Shown here: positions 41,792 through 49,832 of the stretch, piece after piece
Layout: every line of letters begins with the position of its first letter
Position numbering within the stretch: position 1 is the stretch's first letter
Assembly: GCA_000806115.1 (NCBI GenBank)
Contig: JWKQ01000001.1
Location: forward strand, 89,784-153,783
Length of the DNA: 64,000 nucleotides
Source of the DNA: an archaeon GW2011_AR5
GTDB taxonomy: Archaea > Aenigmatarchaeota > Aenigmatarchaeia > GW2011-AR5
Direction of reading: 5' to 3'
Notes under the pieces: generated by a model
Seen by the model: only the letters and a program-made list of their open reading frames with translations
What the model was told of the DNA's origin: nothing
Databases searched by the model: none
Program-made: the position numbers and the translations under genes

Positions 41792-41900
41792 ATGCAAAGC
41801 CGAAGAGCAGGATTGAAGTCTCGACGCCTTCATGCGGCGGTTTTTCACGAAAAGGAATTTCCACGCAGCCGCGAAAACGGCAGCTTCCCTCAAGCAATAG

Positions 41901-41978
41901 AGGACTTTGAATAATATATGTTTTGTTCAAAGTCCTTATTGCGAACTTTGACAAATTAAGGGGTTAATCAAAGTTCTC
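41901..41978. repeat. two inverted repeats at the right edge of the AT-rich island
   Basis: Pair 1: AGGACTTTGAA (41901-41911) and TTCAAAGTCCT (41926-41936). Pair 2: TTGCGAACTTTGA and TCAAAGTTCTCAA (about 41939-41981). Both share the ACTTTGA core, so four related half-sites lie within 80 bp. The first half-site also occurs at the left island edge. The preceding stretch, 41792-41900, holds no gene I can support. Confidence 0.55.
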
Positions 41979-42012
41979 AATAATTTATATAGTACTGGCG
42001 ACAATTAATTTT

Positions 42013-42438
42013 ATGAAAGGCGTAAGTCCTCTTATTGCAGCAGTCCTTCTTATCGCCGTAACCATGGCAATCGCCGGCGTCATGGCAACATGGGCGACAA
42101 CGTTCACCGCGGGCAAAGTCGATGAGGCCAACATTGGCGCGGACTGCATCGGCGCGATAGACATAAGTTCCCTAACTTTCAGCAACACAACTGTTTCTGT
42201 AAAAATACGAAACGTCGCGGAGAGAATCAACCTGACGAACATCCGCGCGTCGATAGAATACGGCGACCCGACGAAGAACAAGGAAATCAGCATACAGGAT
42301 TACAACGCCACAGACCCGATGGCTCCCGGTGCCACGACGTGGCTCATCTACAACACGGGCTCCACAACCAAGCCTCAGAAGATAGAAGTTCTGGCTTCGA
42401 ACTGCCTGAAGTATCCCGCCAACCTGTTCTTCAGGTAA
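42013..42438 (+). CDS. archaeal type IV pilin (paralogue 4)
   Basis: Protein of 141 aa: 'MKG|VSPLIAAVLLIAVTMAIA' then 'GVMATWATTFTAGKVDEANI' and a beta-rich outside domain ending 'LASNCLKYPANLFFR'. A TATA-like AATTTATATAG lies about 25-30 nt upstream and there is no Shine-Dalgarno site, so the transcript is leaderless. Divergent in sequence from paralogues 1-3, which suggests a different pilus type or position. Confidence 0.85.
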   Translation: MKGVSPLIAAVLLIAVTMAIAGVMATWATTFTAGKVDEANIGADCIGAIDISSLTFSNTTVSVKIRNVAERINLTNIRASIEYGDPTKNKEISIQDYNATDPMAPGATTWLIYNTGSTTKPQKIEVLASNCLKYPANLFFR

Positions 42439-42536
42439 GCCTCTTCGGATTTTGGAAAAGACATGATAATACCGGACATACCGGCGCGCCCTAATTCTGA
42501 AAAATATTATATAGCAGAGCCGCTCAGAATACTATT

Positions 42537-43028
42537 ATGAAAGGGATAAGTCCGCTCATAGCTGCCGTGTTCCTTGTAATCATCACGGTCGTGGGCTCGA
42601 TAATGCTCTCGGGCTGGCTGTCAACCACGTCAACTTTCCAGGCTAACGTCATAAGGAACAACAGCATCGCGCAGCTGCAGTGCCAGTACACCGACATGTT
42701 CATCAAGAACGCCACCTACAACTGCGGACTGAACTGCACAACGGGCACGCAGCACACGACCACGCTCACCGTGGTAAATTCCGGAAAACGCACGATAACC
42801 ATAGACAGGCTTCACATACGGAACACCACAGGCTTTGTCACATCCCTGCTGCTTAACGAGTCCAGGACGATAACCGTTGGCAACTCGCTTTCGATAACAA
42901 ACACAACAAGGGCGACGTGCACGGGCATAAACAATTCCATAGAATCTATAGAAGTCAGCTCGATAGAATGCCCGTCCAACGCTTACGACTCGCTTGACAG
43001 CGGCGACATAATTTACACCAGCTGTTGA
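42537..43028 (+). CDS. archaeal type IV pilin (paralogue 5)
   Basis: Protein of 163 aa: 'MKG|ISPLIAAVFLVIITVVGS', then 'LQCQYTDMFIKNATYNCGLN' with several Cys and N-glycosylation sequons, ending 'SGDIIYTSC'. It has its own TATA-like ATATTATATAG about 25 nt upstream. The many Cys suggest disulphide-stabilised subunits. Confidence 0.85.
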   Translation: MKGISPLIAAVFLVIITVVGSIMLSGWLSTTSTFQANVIRNNSIAQLQCQYTDMFIKNATYNCGLNCTTGTQHTTTLTVVNSGKRTITIDRLHIRNTTGFVTSLLLNESRTITVGNSLSITNTTRATCTGINNSIESIEVSSIECPSNAYDSLDSGDIIYTSC

Positions 43029-43045
43029 GCGCCAGCTTGCGCCGC

Positions 43046-43182
43046 GGAATCTATACAAGGTGAAACGAAGTTTCACCTGTGCAGTTATAGTGAACCCAGA
43101 AAAGAATCTGGACATGAATTCTGGGTTCACAGATAGTTCCCAAGGAAGTAATATCTTGTTTATTTCCTTGGAGAACTATAAC
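43046..43182 (+). repeat. hairpin plus structured element E, copy 2
   Basis: First comes AGGTGAAAC-GAA-GTTTCACCT (about 43053-43073) followed by TGTGCA, which resembles one half of family D. Then element E (43084-43182): outer GTTATAG/CTATAAC, hairpin 1 TGAACCCAGAA...TTCTGGGTTCA, hairpin 2 AGTTC-c-CAAGGAA...TTCCTTG-ga-GAACT. The first outer pair is G-C here and T-A in copy 1, a compensatory change. Located between two pilin genes. Confidence 0.6.
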
Positions 43183-43240
43183 CAGTTGAATTTTCTATTT
43201 GGTTAACTATATAAAACGGGCATGTCAATAATCTAATCAT

Positions 43241-43696
43241 ATGAAAGGCGTTTCCCCGCTGATTGCAGCGGTATTGCTCATAGTAATAGTCGTCAGCATA
43301 ACGGCTCTTGTATCAGGATGGCTCACCACTTTCTTCTCAGGCACGAGGGAAACCGTGAACAACAGGACGGATGCCCAGGTCGGCTGCACCGGCGCATCCA
43401 TATATGTCGAGACGGTTTACGTTGGAATAGCCAACGGGACGTCAGGCAACGTCCGTGCAATAGTCAAGAACGACGGAGTCATAGACGACTCGATAACAGC
43501 CGCGCAATATGTCAACACGACAGGGCACAATTTCTCGACGACAGTTGCGATGCCGATAATAAGCTTCAGCCGCGGATCGATCAAAACCTTGCTGTTCGAG
43601 AACGTGTCCATACAGAACTGCACGGCGTTCTCGCAAGTAGTGGTGTCAACGAATTGCATCTCTGCGCGCTACAAGAAGTCTCCTGAAGGATGCTAA
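43241..43696 (+). CDS. archaeal type IV pilin (paralogue 6)
   Basis: Protein of 151 aa: 'MKG|VSPLIAAVLLIVIVVSIT', 'ALVSGWLTTFFSGTRETVNN', ending 'VVVSTNCISARYKKSPEGC'. TATA-like ACTATATAAAA about 30 nt upstream and no Shine-Dalgarno site. The outside domain layout is nearer to paralogues 1-3 ('NTTGHNFSTTV', 'CTAFSQVVVSTNC') than to 4 and 5. Confidence 0.86.
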   Translation: MKGVSPLIAAVLLIVIVVSITALVSGWLTTFFSGTRETVNNRTDAQVGCTGASIYVETVYVGIANGTSGNVRAIVKNDGVIDDSITAAQYVNTTGHNFSTTVAMPIISFSRGSIKTLLFENVSIQNCTAFSQVVVSTNCISARYKKSPEGC

Positions 43697-43849
43697 AAAC
43701 CCCTTTCTTTTGGGAAAAGAAAGTCCCTTGGGTTCAAAGAAAACATATTATCAACGTGGCTCACTGGCGTTCGCGTGAGCGCCACTGAAGAAGAAAGGGC
43801 TCAAACCCTAAGAAAAAGGCTATTTATTAAGCCCTGAAAAAGTGAGATT
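43697..43849 (+). promoter_or_regulatory. intergenic hairpins between pilin 6 and the beta-propeller gene
   Basis: CTTTCTTTT-GGG-AAAAGAAAG (43703-43723) lies 7 nt after the pilin stop. A longer GTGGCTCAC...GTGAGCGCCAC hairpin (about 43756-43785) is enclosed by GGGTT/AACCC. A TATA-like CTATTTATTAAG lies about 28 nt before the next ATG. No gene is seen. Confidence 0.45.
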
Positions 43850-46075
43850 ATGGCTATGAGCAAAGCATTTTATTATACAGGAATCGTGGTTGTGGCGGCA
43901 CTTGTAGTGTTGGGCACGCTGCCCCGCGGCTCGCAAACGGAAACAGATTCCCTCAAGAAGTTCGCCTCCTATGACGAGCTGAAGAGCTTCATAGAAACCC
44001 GCTCTGAAGACTACGCCGCTTACAGGAGCCTTGGCGGCGCTGACATGATTGCAACGCGCGAATCGATGGCTCTTGGTGCGCCTCAGGCAACTATGGCAGA
44101 CTCCTCAGATTCTTCGAAATCATCCGATTATTCTTCCACCAATATTCAGGTTGAAGGCGTTGACGAGGCTGACATAATAAAGAACGACGGCAAATACATC
44201 TACACGGTTTCCGGCAACAAGGTTGTAATAATCGACGCCTACCCCGCCGGCGACATGAAAATTGTTTCTGAAATTAACGTCACAGGCGTAAGCGACATAT
44301 TCGTCAACGGCGACAGGCTGGTTGTTTTCGGAAGCGACTACACTGCGAGTACAAGCGGAGCTTCTGCTGAACGAATGATTTACCCCTACTTCAACTCGCA
44401 GACAACATTCGCGAACATCTACGACATATCAGACAGAAAAAGCCCGACGCTTGCCCACAACGTCTCCGCTGACGGGAGTTATGTCAGCTCAAGGATGATA
44501 GGCAACCACGTATACATGATAATAAACGAGCCGGTGACGCAAGACGTGCCTGTTCCTGCGCTGCGCGGAACAACTGCTTTTCCCGACATCTACTATTTCG
44601 ACGTCCCCGGCAGTTCCTACAACTACATCAACGTGGTTGCCATAGACGTAACGACAGGCGAGGCAAACAACAAGGCATTCCTTGTCCCTTACTCCGAGAA
44701 CCTGTACGTCTCGAAGGACAATGTCTACCTCACTTATACGAAGTGGCTTGATTACAGGGATTTCTTCGACAAGTTCGTCGACGAGGTAATAGTACCTGCG
44801 TTCCCCGAGCTTTCATCGCGAATAACCGAGATAAGAAGCTACAACCTTGGAAGAACCGCGCAGCTTGCTGAAATTCAGGAAACACTTGAAGCTCATCTCC
44901 GCGGCATGAACCCCGAGCAGGCTGCAGCCGCACAGAAAGCAGGCGAGCAGAACATGGTAAAGTTCCAGACGGAGATAGCCAAGGAACGGGAAAAGACAGT
45001 CATCCACAAGATTTCGATAAGCGGAATGGAAATAAGTTATGTTAATCAGGGCAGCGTTCCGGGGAGGCCGCTGAACCAGTTCTCCATGGACGAGCACAAC
45101 GGCAACTTCAGGATTGCGACAACTGTTAGCAGTGGCTTCGGACCGGTAATAATGACAGCTTCCGCAGGGGTAGCTGATGCCGCAGTTATGAAACCGGCAA
45201 CATCCGCGCCTGTATCTTCTGAGATGCCCGCGCCTGACGCGGACACGACAGAGACGATAGCCGAGCCTGTACAAACAATAGCTCCGCCTGCGCCGCGCTC
45301 ATCATCGCTAAATAATCTTTACGTCCTTGACTCAGGCATGAACATCGTCGGCAAGCTGGAAGACCTTGCGCCGGGCGAGCGCATCTATTCGACGCGCTTC
45401 ATGGCAGACCGCGCCTACATGGTCACGTTCAGGCAGATAGACCCGCTGTTTGTCATTGATCTGTCCAGTGAACCGAAATTGCTGGGACAGCTGAAGATAA
45501 CCGGCGTGTCACAGTACATACACCCCGTGAACAGCACTCACATCATAGGCGTAGGCAAGGAAGCAACTGAACAGGGATTCTTCCAGGGGCTGAAGATGTC
45601 GCTTTTTGACGTGTCCGACGTCGCCAATCCGAAAGAAGTTTCCAAGTTCGTTATAGGAGACCGCGGCACGGAAAGCCAGGTGTTGTACGACCACAAGGCG
45701 TTCCTGTACTCGCAGGAGAAGAATCTTCTGGTGCTGCCGGTGATGATTGCGGAGATAGACAGGTCAAAATATCAAGACCCGCTGCCTACATGGGCGTACG
45801 GCGAGCCGAAGTGGCAGGGCGTCTATGTGTTCAATATCGGCGAAAACGGCTTCAAAGTAGCCGGAAGAGTTACGCACGCAACAAATGAAACTGACAATTA
45901 CCAGTTTTATTATAGCGAGTACACCGTGTCAAGGGCGCTGTACATTGGCGACGCGCTCTACACGATGTCGGGCAAGCTGCTGAAAGCAAACAGCCTTGAC
46001 AGCATGGAAGAAATAAGTTTGGTGGAACTCCCCGGTACTGATTATCGAATTTATGACAAGCCCATGCCGCTTTAG
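43850..46075 (+). CDS. secreted beta-propeller domain protein (Beta_propel family)
   Basis: Protein of 741 aa. N-terminal anchor 'FYYTGIVVVAALVVLGTLP'. The family mark 'STNIQVEGVDEADIIKNDGK' is near residue 100, followed by repeated 'YIYTVSGNKVVIIDAYP'-type blades. A Pro/Ala-rich linker lies near 440-475 ('APVSSEMPAPDADTTETIAE'). Such proteins are common on archaeal surfaces; their substrate is unknown. Overlaps the convergent small membrane gene by 4 nt. Confidence 0.88.
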   Translation: MAMSKAFYYTGIVVVAALVVLGTLPRGSQTETDSLKKFASYDELKSFIETRSEDYAAYRSLGGADMIATRESMALGAPQATMADSSDSSKSSDYSSTNIQVEGVDEADIIKNDGKYIYTVSGNKVVIIDAYPAGDMKIVSEINVTGVSDIFVNGDRLVVFGSDYTASTSGASAERMIYPYFNSQTTFANIYDISDRKSPTLAHNVSADGSYVSSRMIGNHVYMIINEPVTQDVPVPALRGTTAFPDIYYFDVPGSSYNYINVVAIDVTTGEANNKAFLVPYSENLYVSKDNVYLTYTKWLDYRDFFDKFVDEVIVPAFPELSSRITEIRSYNLGRTAQLAEIQETLEAHLRGMNPEQAAAAQKAGEQNMVKFQTEIAKEREKTVIHKISISGMEISYVNQGSVPGRPLNQFSMDEHNGNFRIATTVSSGFGPVIMTASAGVADAAVMKPATSAPVSSEMPAPDADTTETIAEPVQTIAPPAPRSSSLNNLYVLDSGMNIVGKLEDLAPGERIYSTRFMADRAYMVTFRQIDPLFVIDLSSEPKLLGQLKITGVSQYIHPVNSTHIIGVGKEATEQGFFQGLKMSLFDVSDVANPKEVSKFVIGDRGTESQVLYDHKAFLYSQEKNLLVLPVMIAEIDRSKYQDPLPTWAYGEPKWQGVYVFNIGENGFKVAGRVTHATNETDNYQFYYSEYTVSRALYIGDALYTMSGKLLKANSLDSMEEISLVELPGTDYRIYDKPMPL

Positions 46076-46287
46076 ATTACAACAAGCGCCAGGAGCCCCA
46101 GTGCCCCGACAAGGGCAATTGTCATGCCGACTGCGTACAGAAGAGCTATTTCCTTCAGAACCTTGAGATCTTTGTGCAGCTTCTTGTGAAGAGAAAGATA
46201 CGTGTACACGACGACACTGAAGATTATGTTGCTCAGCGCAACCAGAAGCGTAAGGACGAACCACACGAACGGGTTGATTTCAACCAT
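46072..46287 (-). CDS. small two-helix membrane protein
   Basis: Protein of 71 aa with helices 'FVWFVLTLLVALSNIIFSVV' and 'LLYAVGMTIALVGALGLLAL' around a basic loop. A TATA-like TTTATACGG lies about 25 nt upstream, so it is leaderless. Family not recognised. Confidence 0.65.
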   Translation of the reverse strand: MVEINPFVWFVLTLLVALSNIIFSVVVYTYLSLHKKLHKDLKVLKEIALLYAVGMTIALVGALGLLALVVI

Positions 46288-46367
46288 AAAATGTAATTGG
46301 ACTGGGCCGTATAAATAATTTCCAGAAATAGAAAACTGCCCGGTTTATGCATGGACTTCACTATAAA

Positions 46368-47000
46368 TTAGAAGAAAACCGGCTGGAGCGCAAGGAAGAT
46401 TAAGACAAGCAGCGCGAAGAACGAAGCCCATATAACCTTGTTCCATGAAAGCACCTTTGAGCCGTCCAGCGGAGGTATTGGCAGCATGTTGAAGATGGCG
46501 AGCCACAGGTTAACAAAAACCGCGAGCGAGAACAGCTCAACACCCAGCACAGTTATCGGGTAGATTAATTGCAGGGGCAGGAAAGCCGCGACAAGCAGAA
46601 GGTTTATCAGAGGACCTGAAAGCGACACAATTCCCATCCTCTTCTTTGACACGCCTGACTGCCGCCCCCACAGGTCGACGCGCGAGCTGACATAAACCGC
46701 GCCGGGCGCGGCGAAGACGAAGCCCGCAAGAGATGAAAGAAGCGCAATCACGAGCCCGAATTTCCACATGCGATACTCAGCGTGCAACCCCAGGCGCTGC
46801 GCAATAAGCTTGTGACCTATAAGCTCATGCGCGAGGAAACCTATACCGACTGCGATGAATGCAAAAAGCACCAGCACAGGCAGCACCGCAAGGTTCAGCG
46901 AGAATATTCCGTCCGAATAGGCGAGCGCGAAGGCAAATGAAAGGACAACGGCAGAAATGACTATCTCCTTCACTTCAATTGCAGTAAATGTGAACTTCAT
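46368..47000 (-). CDS. site-2 protease family (M50) intramembrane metalloprotease
   Basis: Protein of 210 aa from ATG 47000 ('MKFTFTAIEVKEIVISAVVL'). The longer ORF start would run into the SRP RNA gene. Zinc motif 'FLAHELIGHKLIA' (HExxH) and second metal-ligand motif 'NMLPIPPLDGSKVL' (NxxPxxxLDG) are both present among about six hydrophobic helices. Likely regulated intramembrane proteolysis; the substrate is unknown. Confidence 0.88.
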   Translation of the reverse strand: MKFTFTAIEVKEIVISAVVLSFAFALAYSDGIFSLNLAVLPVLVLFAFIAVGIGFLAHELIGHKLIAQRLGLHAEYRMWKFGLVIALLSSLAGFVFAAPGAVYVSSRVDLWGRQSGVSKKRMGIVSLSGPLINLLLVAAFLPLQLIYPITVLGVELFSLAVFVNLWLAIFNMLPIPPLDGSKVLSWNKVIWASFFALLVLIFLALQPVFF

Positions 47001-47061
47001 AGAAAGCAAACTCTTCTTGAATAAAAGCGGAGGCGCGCCATCGGTGACTGCATGAGACAAA

Positions 47062-47303
47062 AAAAGTTTGTCCGGCTCCATTGCTCCACTCAGCGACCCT
47101 GAGAGCACCACATCCATAGTTTAGCGCTGCACCGTTCCCGGCCTCGCGCGGTTCGCCATAAACATGATCCCCCAGGACTGAGCTTCGACGCTCTGGTTCC
47201 GGGCTCTTTTTACCTCTTACAGCGCCCTCAGGCTTCGATCCCATCTGAAGCGGATTGATGGCAACAGACGTCCGCTACCCGTCCGACCTAGCCTCCAGTC
47301 TAA
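47062..47303 (-). ncRNA. archaeal signal recognition particle (7S) RNA
   Basis: On the minus strand the sequence begins GGAGGCTAGGTCGGACGGG, as archaeal 7S RNAs do. It contains the helix 8 core GAACCGCGCGAGGCCGGGAA followed by CGGTGCAGC, close to the consensus around CCGGAAGGGAGCA, and ends near CCGGACAAAC-TTTTTTT (T-run at 47059-47065). Ends are approximate. At about 240 nt it is short for an archaeal SRP RNA. It scaffolds SRP54/SRP19 for membrane protein targeting. Confidence 0.8.
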
Positions 47304-47352
47304 CTTAATGGAGAAACATATTAAAACCAGATATGATTCGAAGAAAAAGGGT

Positions 47353-47637
47353 TTACAACACGGTCATCTTGCCGTACTTGCCAACAGAGAGCTGCAGCGT
47401 GCCGTTCCATTCCTTCACGAACCCGTTTTCTATCTTTAGCGAGTCGCCTTCCTTCACTTTGTCGGCGTCGTCCCCCCAGAGGGTAAGGGCGATTGTGCCG
47501 CTGTCGTCCTCTATGACTGCGTTGGCGACTTTGCTCCTGCCGAATTTCGTGTTGACTTCGCGCGTTGCTTCCTTCTCGATTACCTTGGCTTCGATGTCGA
47601 CTTTTCCGGTGCCGTCCTTTAGTTCAGATATTTTCAT
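47353..47637 (-). CDS. single OB-fold nucleic-acid-binding protein (RPA/SSB-like)
   Basis: Protein of 94 aa: 'DIEAKVIEKEATREVNTKFG', 'VANAVIEDDSGTIALTLWGD' and 'VKEGDSLKIENGFVKEWNGT', a compact OB fold as in archaeal RPA or SSB-like proteins. A TATA-like TTTATATC lies about 25 nt upstream. It binds single-stranded DNA or RNA by family; no C-terminal tail. Confidence 0.82.
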   Translation of the reverse strand: MKISELKDGTGKVDIEAKVIEKEATREVNTKFGRSKVANAVIEDDSGTIALTLWGDDADKVKEGDSLKIENGFVKEWNGTLQLSVGKYGKMTVL

Positions 47638-47742
47638 TAGTGAATTTTGAACGGGAAAAGATATAAACTCATTTTACTGCAATGAATGCGGCAACATATC
47701 ATACCGTTCATGCTCAGAAAGCTTCGCTTTTCGCGGGAATGT

Positions 47743-47770
47743 CGCGGACTTTAGCCCGCGGATATTTATG
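47743..47770. repeat. 26-bp repeat, copy 1
   Basis: The reverse complement reads ATAAATATCCGCGGGCTAAA then GTCCGC, exactly as at 52553-52578. It contains a short GCGG/CCGC hairpin and lies in the promoter region of the HerA-like gene. A GAAAGC-TTC-GCTTTTC hairpin lies just before it (about 47697-47712). No gene is supported between 47638 and 47793. Confidence 0.6.
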
Positions 47771-47793
47771 GGTTCACTATACAATAATGATTC

Positions 47794-49020
47794 ATGCCAG
47801 AGGTAATTGTCGGGCGGGACGAGGACGACACGAAGCGCTTCGGCACCACGGGCACGCTTTTCATAGGCAAGCACCTTGTCGGCAGCGGCGAGGAGACGCA
47901 TCTCACAACTCCTGTCCTGCTGGACGTTCTCCGCCCGCACATCATCACCGTCACCGGCAAGAGGGGCGAAGGAAAATCTTATTCAATGGGAATTCTTATT
48001 GAGGAGATGTTCAAGCTGCCTCCCAGCATAAAAAGGAACATCTGCGGGCTTGTTGTTGACACGCAGGGCATATTCTGGACAATGAAGTCGCCAGCCGAGA
48101 AGGACGCGGGGCTCCTGAAGGAGTGGGGGTTGCTGCCCCAGGGATTCGACGTGACTGTCTACGTGCCAGAGGGACAGGAGAAGACGTTCAGCTCGGCGGG
48201 AGTCGACTACGACGGCGTGTTCTCCTTCTCGCCGAGCGAATTACGCGCAGAAGACTGGCTTCGCGTCTTTGAACTGGACGCCAACGAACCGCTCGGCATA
48301 CTGCTCCAGAAATCGCTGCCTGCAGGCAATTACACCATTGACAACATAGTCGACTCAATTAAAAAAAGCGGCGCTACGGACGTGGAGAAAGCCGCGCTGG
48401 AGAACAGGTTCGAAACCGCCAAAGGCTGGGGGATTTTCGGCTCGTCGAAAGTGCCGCCGCTGCTCGAGCCGGGAAAGATGACTGTCCTTGATATAAGCCT
48501 GACGCCGCAGAACGTGCGGGCACTGCTTGTGGGACTTGCATGCAACAAGATTTTCATCGAACGGGTGGAGGCGAGGCGAAGGGAGGAACTGGCAGACATA
48601 GAGGTTGCCGCCATAAAAAGAACTCCGATGCCGTGGATATTCATAGACGAGGCGCACAACTTTCTTCCCGCAGACGGTGACACCCCGGCAACAGAAACGC
48701 TGAACCGGATAGTAAAAGAAGGACGCCAGCCTGGAATAACCCTTGTTTTCGCCACGCAGCGCCCCGAGAAGCTGCATCCTGATGCATTGGCGCAGACTGA
48801 CATGATAATATCACATCGCCTGACGGCAAAAAATGACGTTGACGCGCTGAAGGCGATAATGCAAACCTACCTGCTCTATGACATCGGCAAATACATCAAC
48901 GAACTGCCAAAATTGAAGGGCGTAGCGATAATACTTGACGACAACTCGGAACGGATGTACAAAGTCCGCATGCGACCGCGCCAGTCGTGGCATGCCGGAA
49001 GCAGCCCTGTTGCCATCTAG
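47794..49020 (+). CDS. HerA/DUF87-like hexameric ATPase
   Basis: Protein of 408 aa. Front beta-barrel 'GTTGTLFIGKHLVGSGEETH', Walker A 'VTGKRGEGKSYSMG' (about 53-66), Walker B 'WIFIDEAHNFLP' (about 285-296), then 'GRQPGITLVFATQRPEKLHP' and 'ISHRLT' (sensor and Arg finger region). HerA works with NurA in end resection; no nurA is adjacent, so this may be a HerA-like translocase of another system. TATA-like CTATACAAT lies about 20 nt upstream. Confidence 0.87.
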   Translation: MPEVIVGRDEDDTKRFGTTGTLFIGKHLVGSGEETHLTTPVLLDVLRPHIITVTGKRGEGKSYSMGILIEEMFKLPPSIKRNICGLVVDTQGIFWTMKSPAEKDAGLLKEWGLLPQGFDVTVYVPEGQEKTFSSAGVDYDGVFSFSPSELRAEDWLRVFELDANEPLGILLQKSLPAGNYTIDNIVDSIKKSGATDVEKAALENRFETAKGWGIFGSSKVPPLLEPGKMTVLDISLTPQNVRALLVGLACNKIFIERVEARRREELADIEVAAIKRTPMPWIFIDEAHNFLPADGDTPATETLNRIVKEGRQPGITLVFATQRPEKLHPDALAQTDMIISHRLTAKNDVDALKAIMQTYLLYDIGKYINELPKLKGVAIILDDNSERMYKVRMRPRQSWHAGSSPVAI

Positions 49021-49031
49021 GAGATAAATTC

Positions 49032-49340
49032 ATGAATCTCAAGGAAATGCAGAAAACCAAGAAAGAGTTCGACAAGAAACGCGGATGGGACAGGCATCGC
49101 GCCTCCAATGTCTTCGTGCATCTCGTCGAGGAGCTGGGCGAGATAGGAAGGCACATCAACTACGAGGAAGGCTACAAGGAGAAGGGGAAAAACTCGCCGG
49201 ATATAAACAGGAAGGAGCTGGAGAGGGAGTTCGCGCAAACGCTCATGCTGCTCCTTCAGCTTGCAAACCATTATGAAGTCGATTTACAATCCGCTTTTGC
49301 CGGCGAGCTTAAGATAATGGAGAAGCGGTTTCAGAAATAG
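49032..49340 (+). CDS. MazG-like nucleotide pyrophosphohydrolase
   Basis: Protein of 102 aa from ATG 49032, with AGGAGAT 8 nt upstream. 'HLVEELGEIGRHINYEEGYK' carries the EExxE-type metal site and 'LEREFAQTLMLLLQLANHYE' the second helix pair of the all-alpha NTP-PPase fold. Such enzymes hydrolyse non-canonical or stress-related NTPs. In operon with the HerA-like gene (11-nt gap). Confidence 0.75.
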   Translation: MNLKEMQKTKKEFDKKRGWDRHRASNVFVHLVEELGEIGRHINYEEGYKEKGKNSPDINRKELEREFAQTLMLLLQLANHYEVDLQSAFAGELKIMEKRFQK

Positions 49341-49341
49341 G

Positions 49342-49641
49342 CTATTTGTTGTCTGTAAACCCATATTCGCGCCAGAACGGATTTATTTCACCGTTTGTAT
49401 CTCCCATTATCCTGTCAACCCTGATGCCGTCTTTTTCCAGTTCCGGTTTCAGGAGTTCACCGAACCGTTGGGCAGCTTCCCTCGGGATTGCCCCAAAAGT
49501 ACTTGAAAAATGTTTCAGTTCCAAATCTCCGTCAAAATAAGTTATGGAGCCCCCTCCAACAACTCTTTTTCCTTCTTCAACAACAAATTTGTTGGATGCG
49601 ATGTCGTATTTGCCTAACCCGAATGCCTCCGCAACAGCCAT
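49342..49641 (-). CDS. hypothetical protein, start codon uncertain (possibly 5'-damaged)
   Basis: The first ATG gives 99 aa, but the frame continues upstream with convincing protein sequence ('LLDLRSVDFVVGSESGAVFI', 'YAKEFAGGH') to about 49728 without any ATG, GTG or TTG. 'VVGGGSITYFDGDLELKHFS' and 'STFGAIPREAAQRF' faintly recall the Janus/Ocnus (PHPT1-like) fold. So either a rare start is used or the 5' end is lost. A TATA-like TTTTAATATGC lies at about 49770. Confidence 0.5.
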   Translation of the reverse strand: MAVAEAFGLGKYDIASNKFVVEEGKRVVGGGSITYFDGDLELKHFSSTFGAIPREAAQRFGELLKPELEKDGIRVDRIMGDTNGEINPFWREYGFTDNK

Positions 49642-49832
49642 ATGCCCGCCTGCAAACTCTTTTGCGTAAATAAAGACTGCACCACTTTCCGAACCTACGA
49701 CAAAATCTACGCTGCGTAAATCCAGGAGAGTCTTGGGCTGATGTTCAGACCGCCGATTCTATATTCGAGCATATTAAAACGATTCCTGGAAGTTTCTTAA
49801 ACCAATTTAATCTTCCAGTTCTACATATCAAA

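Larger units (their letters stand above)
35159..41936. mobile_element. AT-rich island bounded by AGGACTTTGAA repeats
   Basis: AGGACTTTGAA occurs at 35159-35169 and 41901-41911 in the same orientation, and inverted (TTCAAAGTCCT) at 41926-41936. The left copy is preceded by AGCAAATTAA and the right by AGCAATAG. The DNA between is visibly richer in A+T than the pilin genes on both sides and holds restriction-modification, CPBP protease, AbrB-like and transposase genes. I infer an acquired defence island; no integrase is seen. Confidence 0.5.

Noticed and set aside
43029-43240. tRNA-like cloverleaf
   Set aside because: Several stems are present, but there is no acceptor or T-arm consensus; it is explained better as element E.
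47682-48002. 106-aa plus ORF before the HerA-like gene
   Set aside because: Overlaps the HerA-like start in another frame and shows no protein features.
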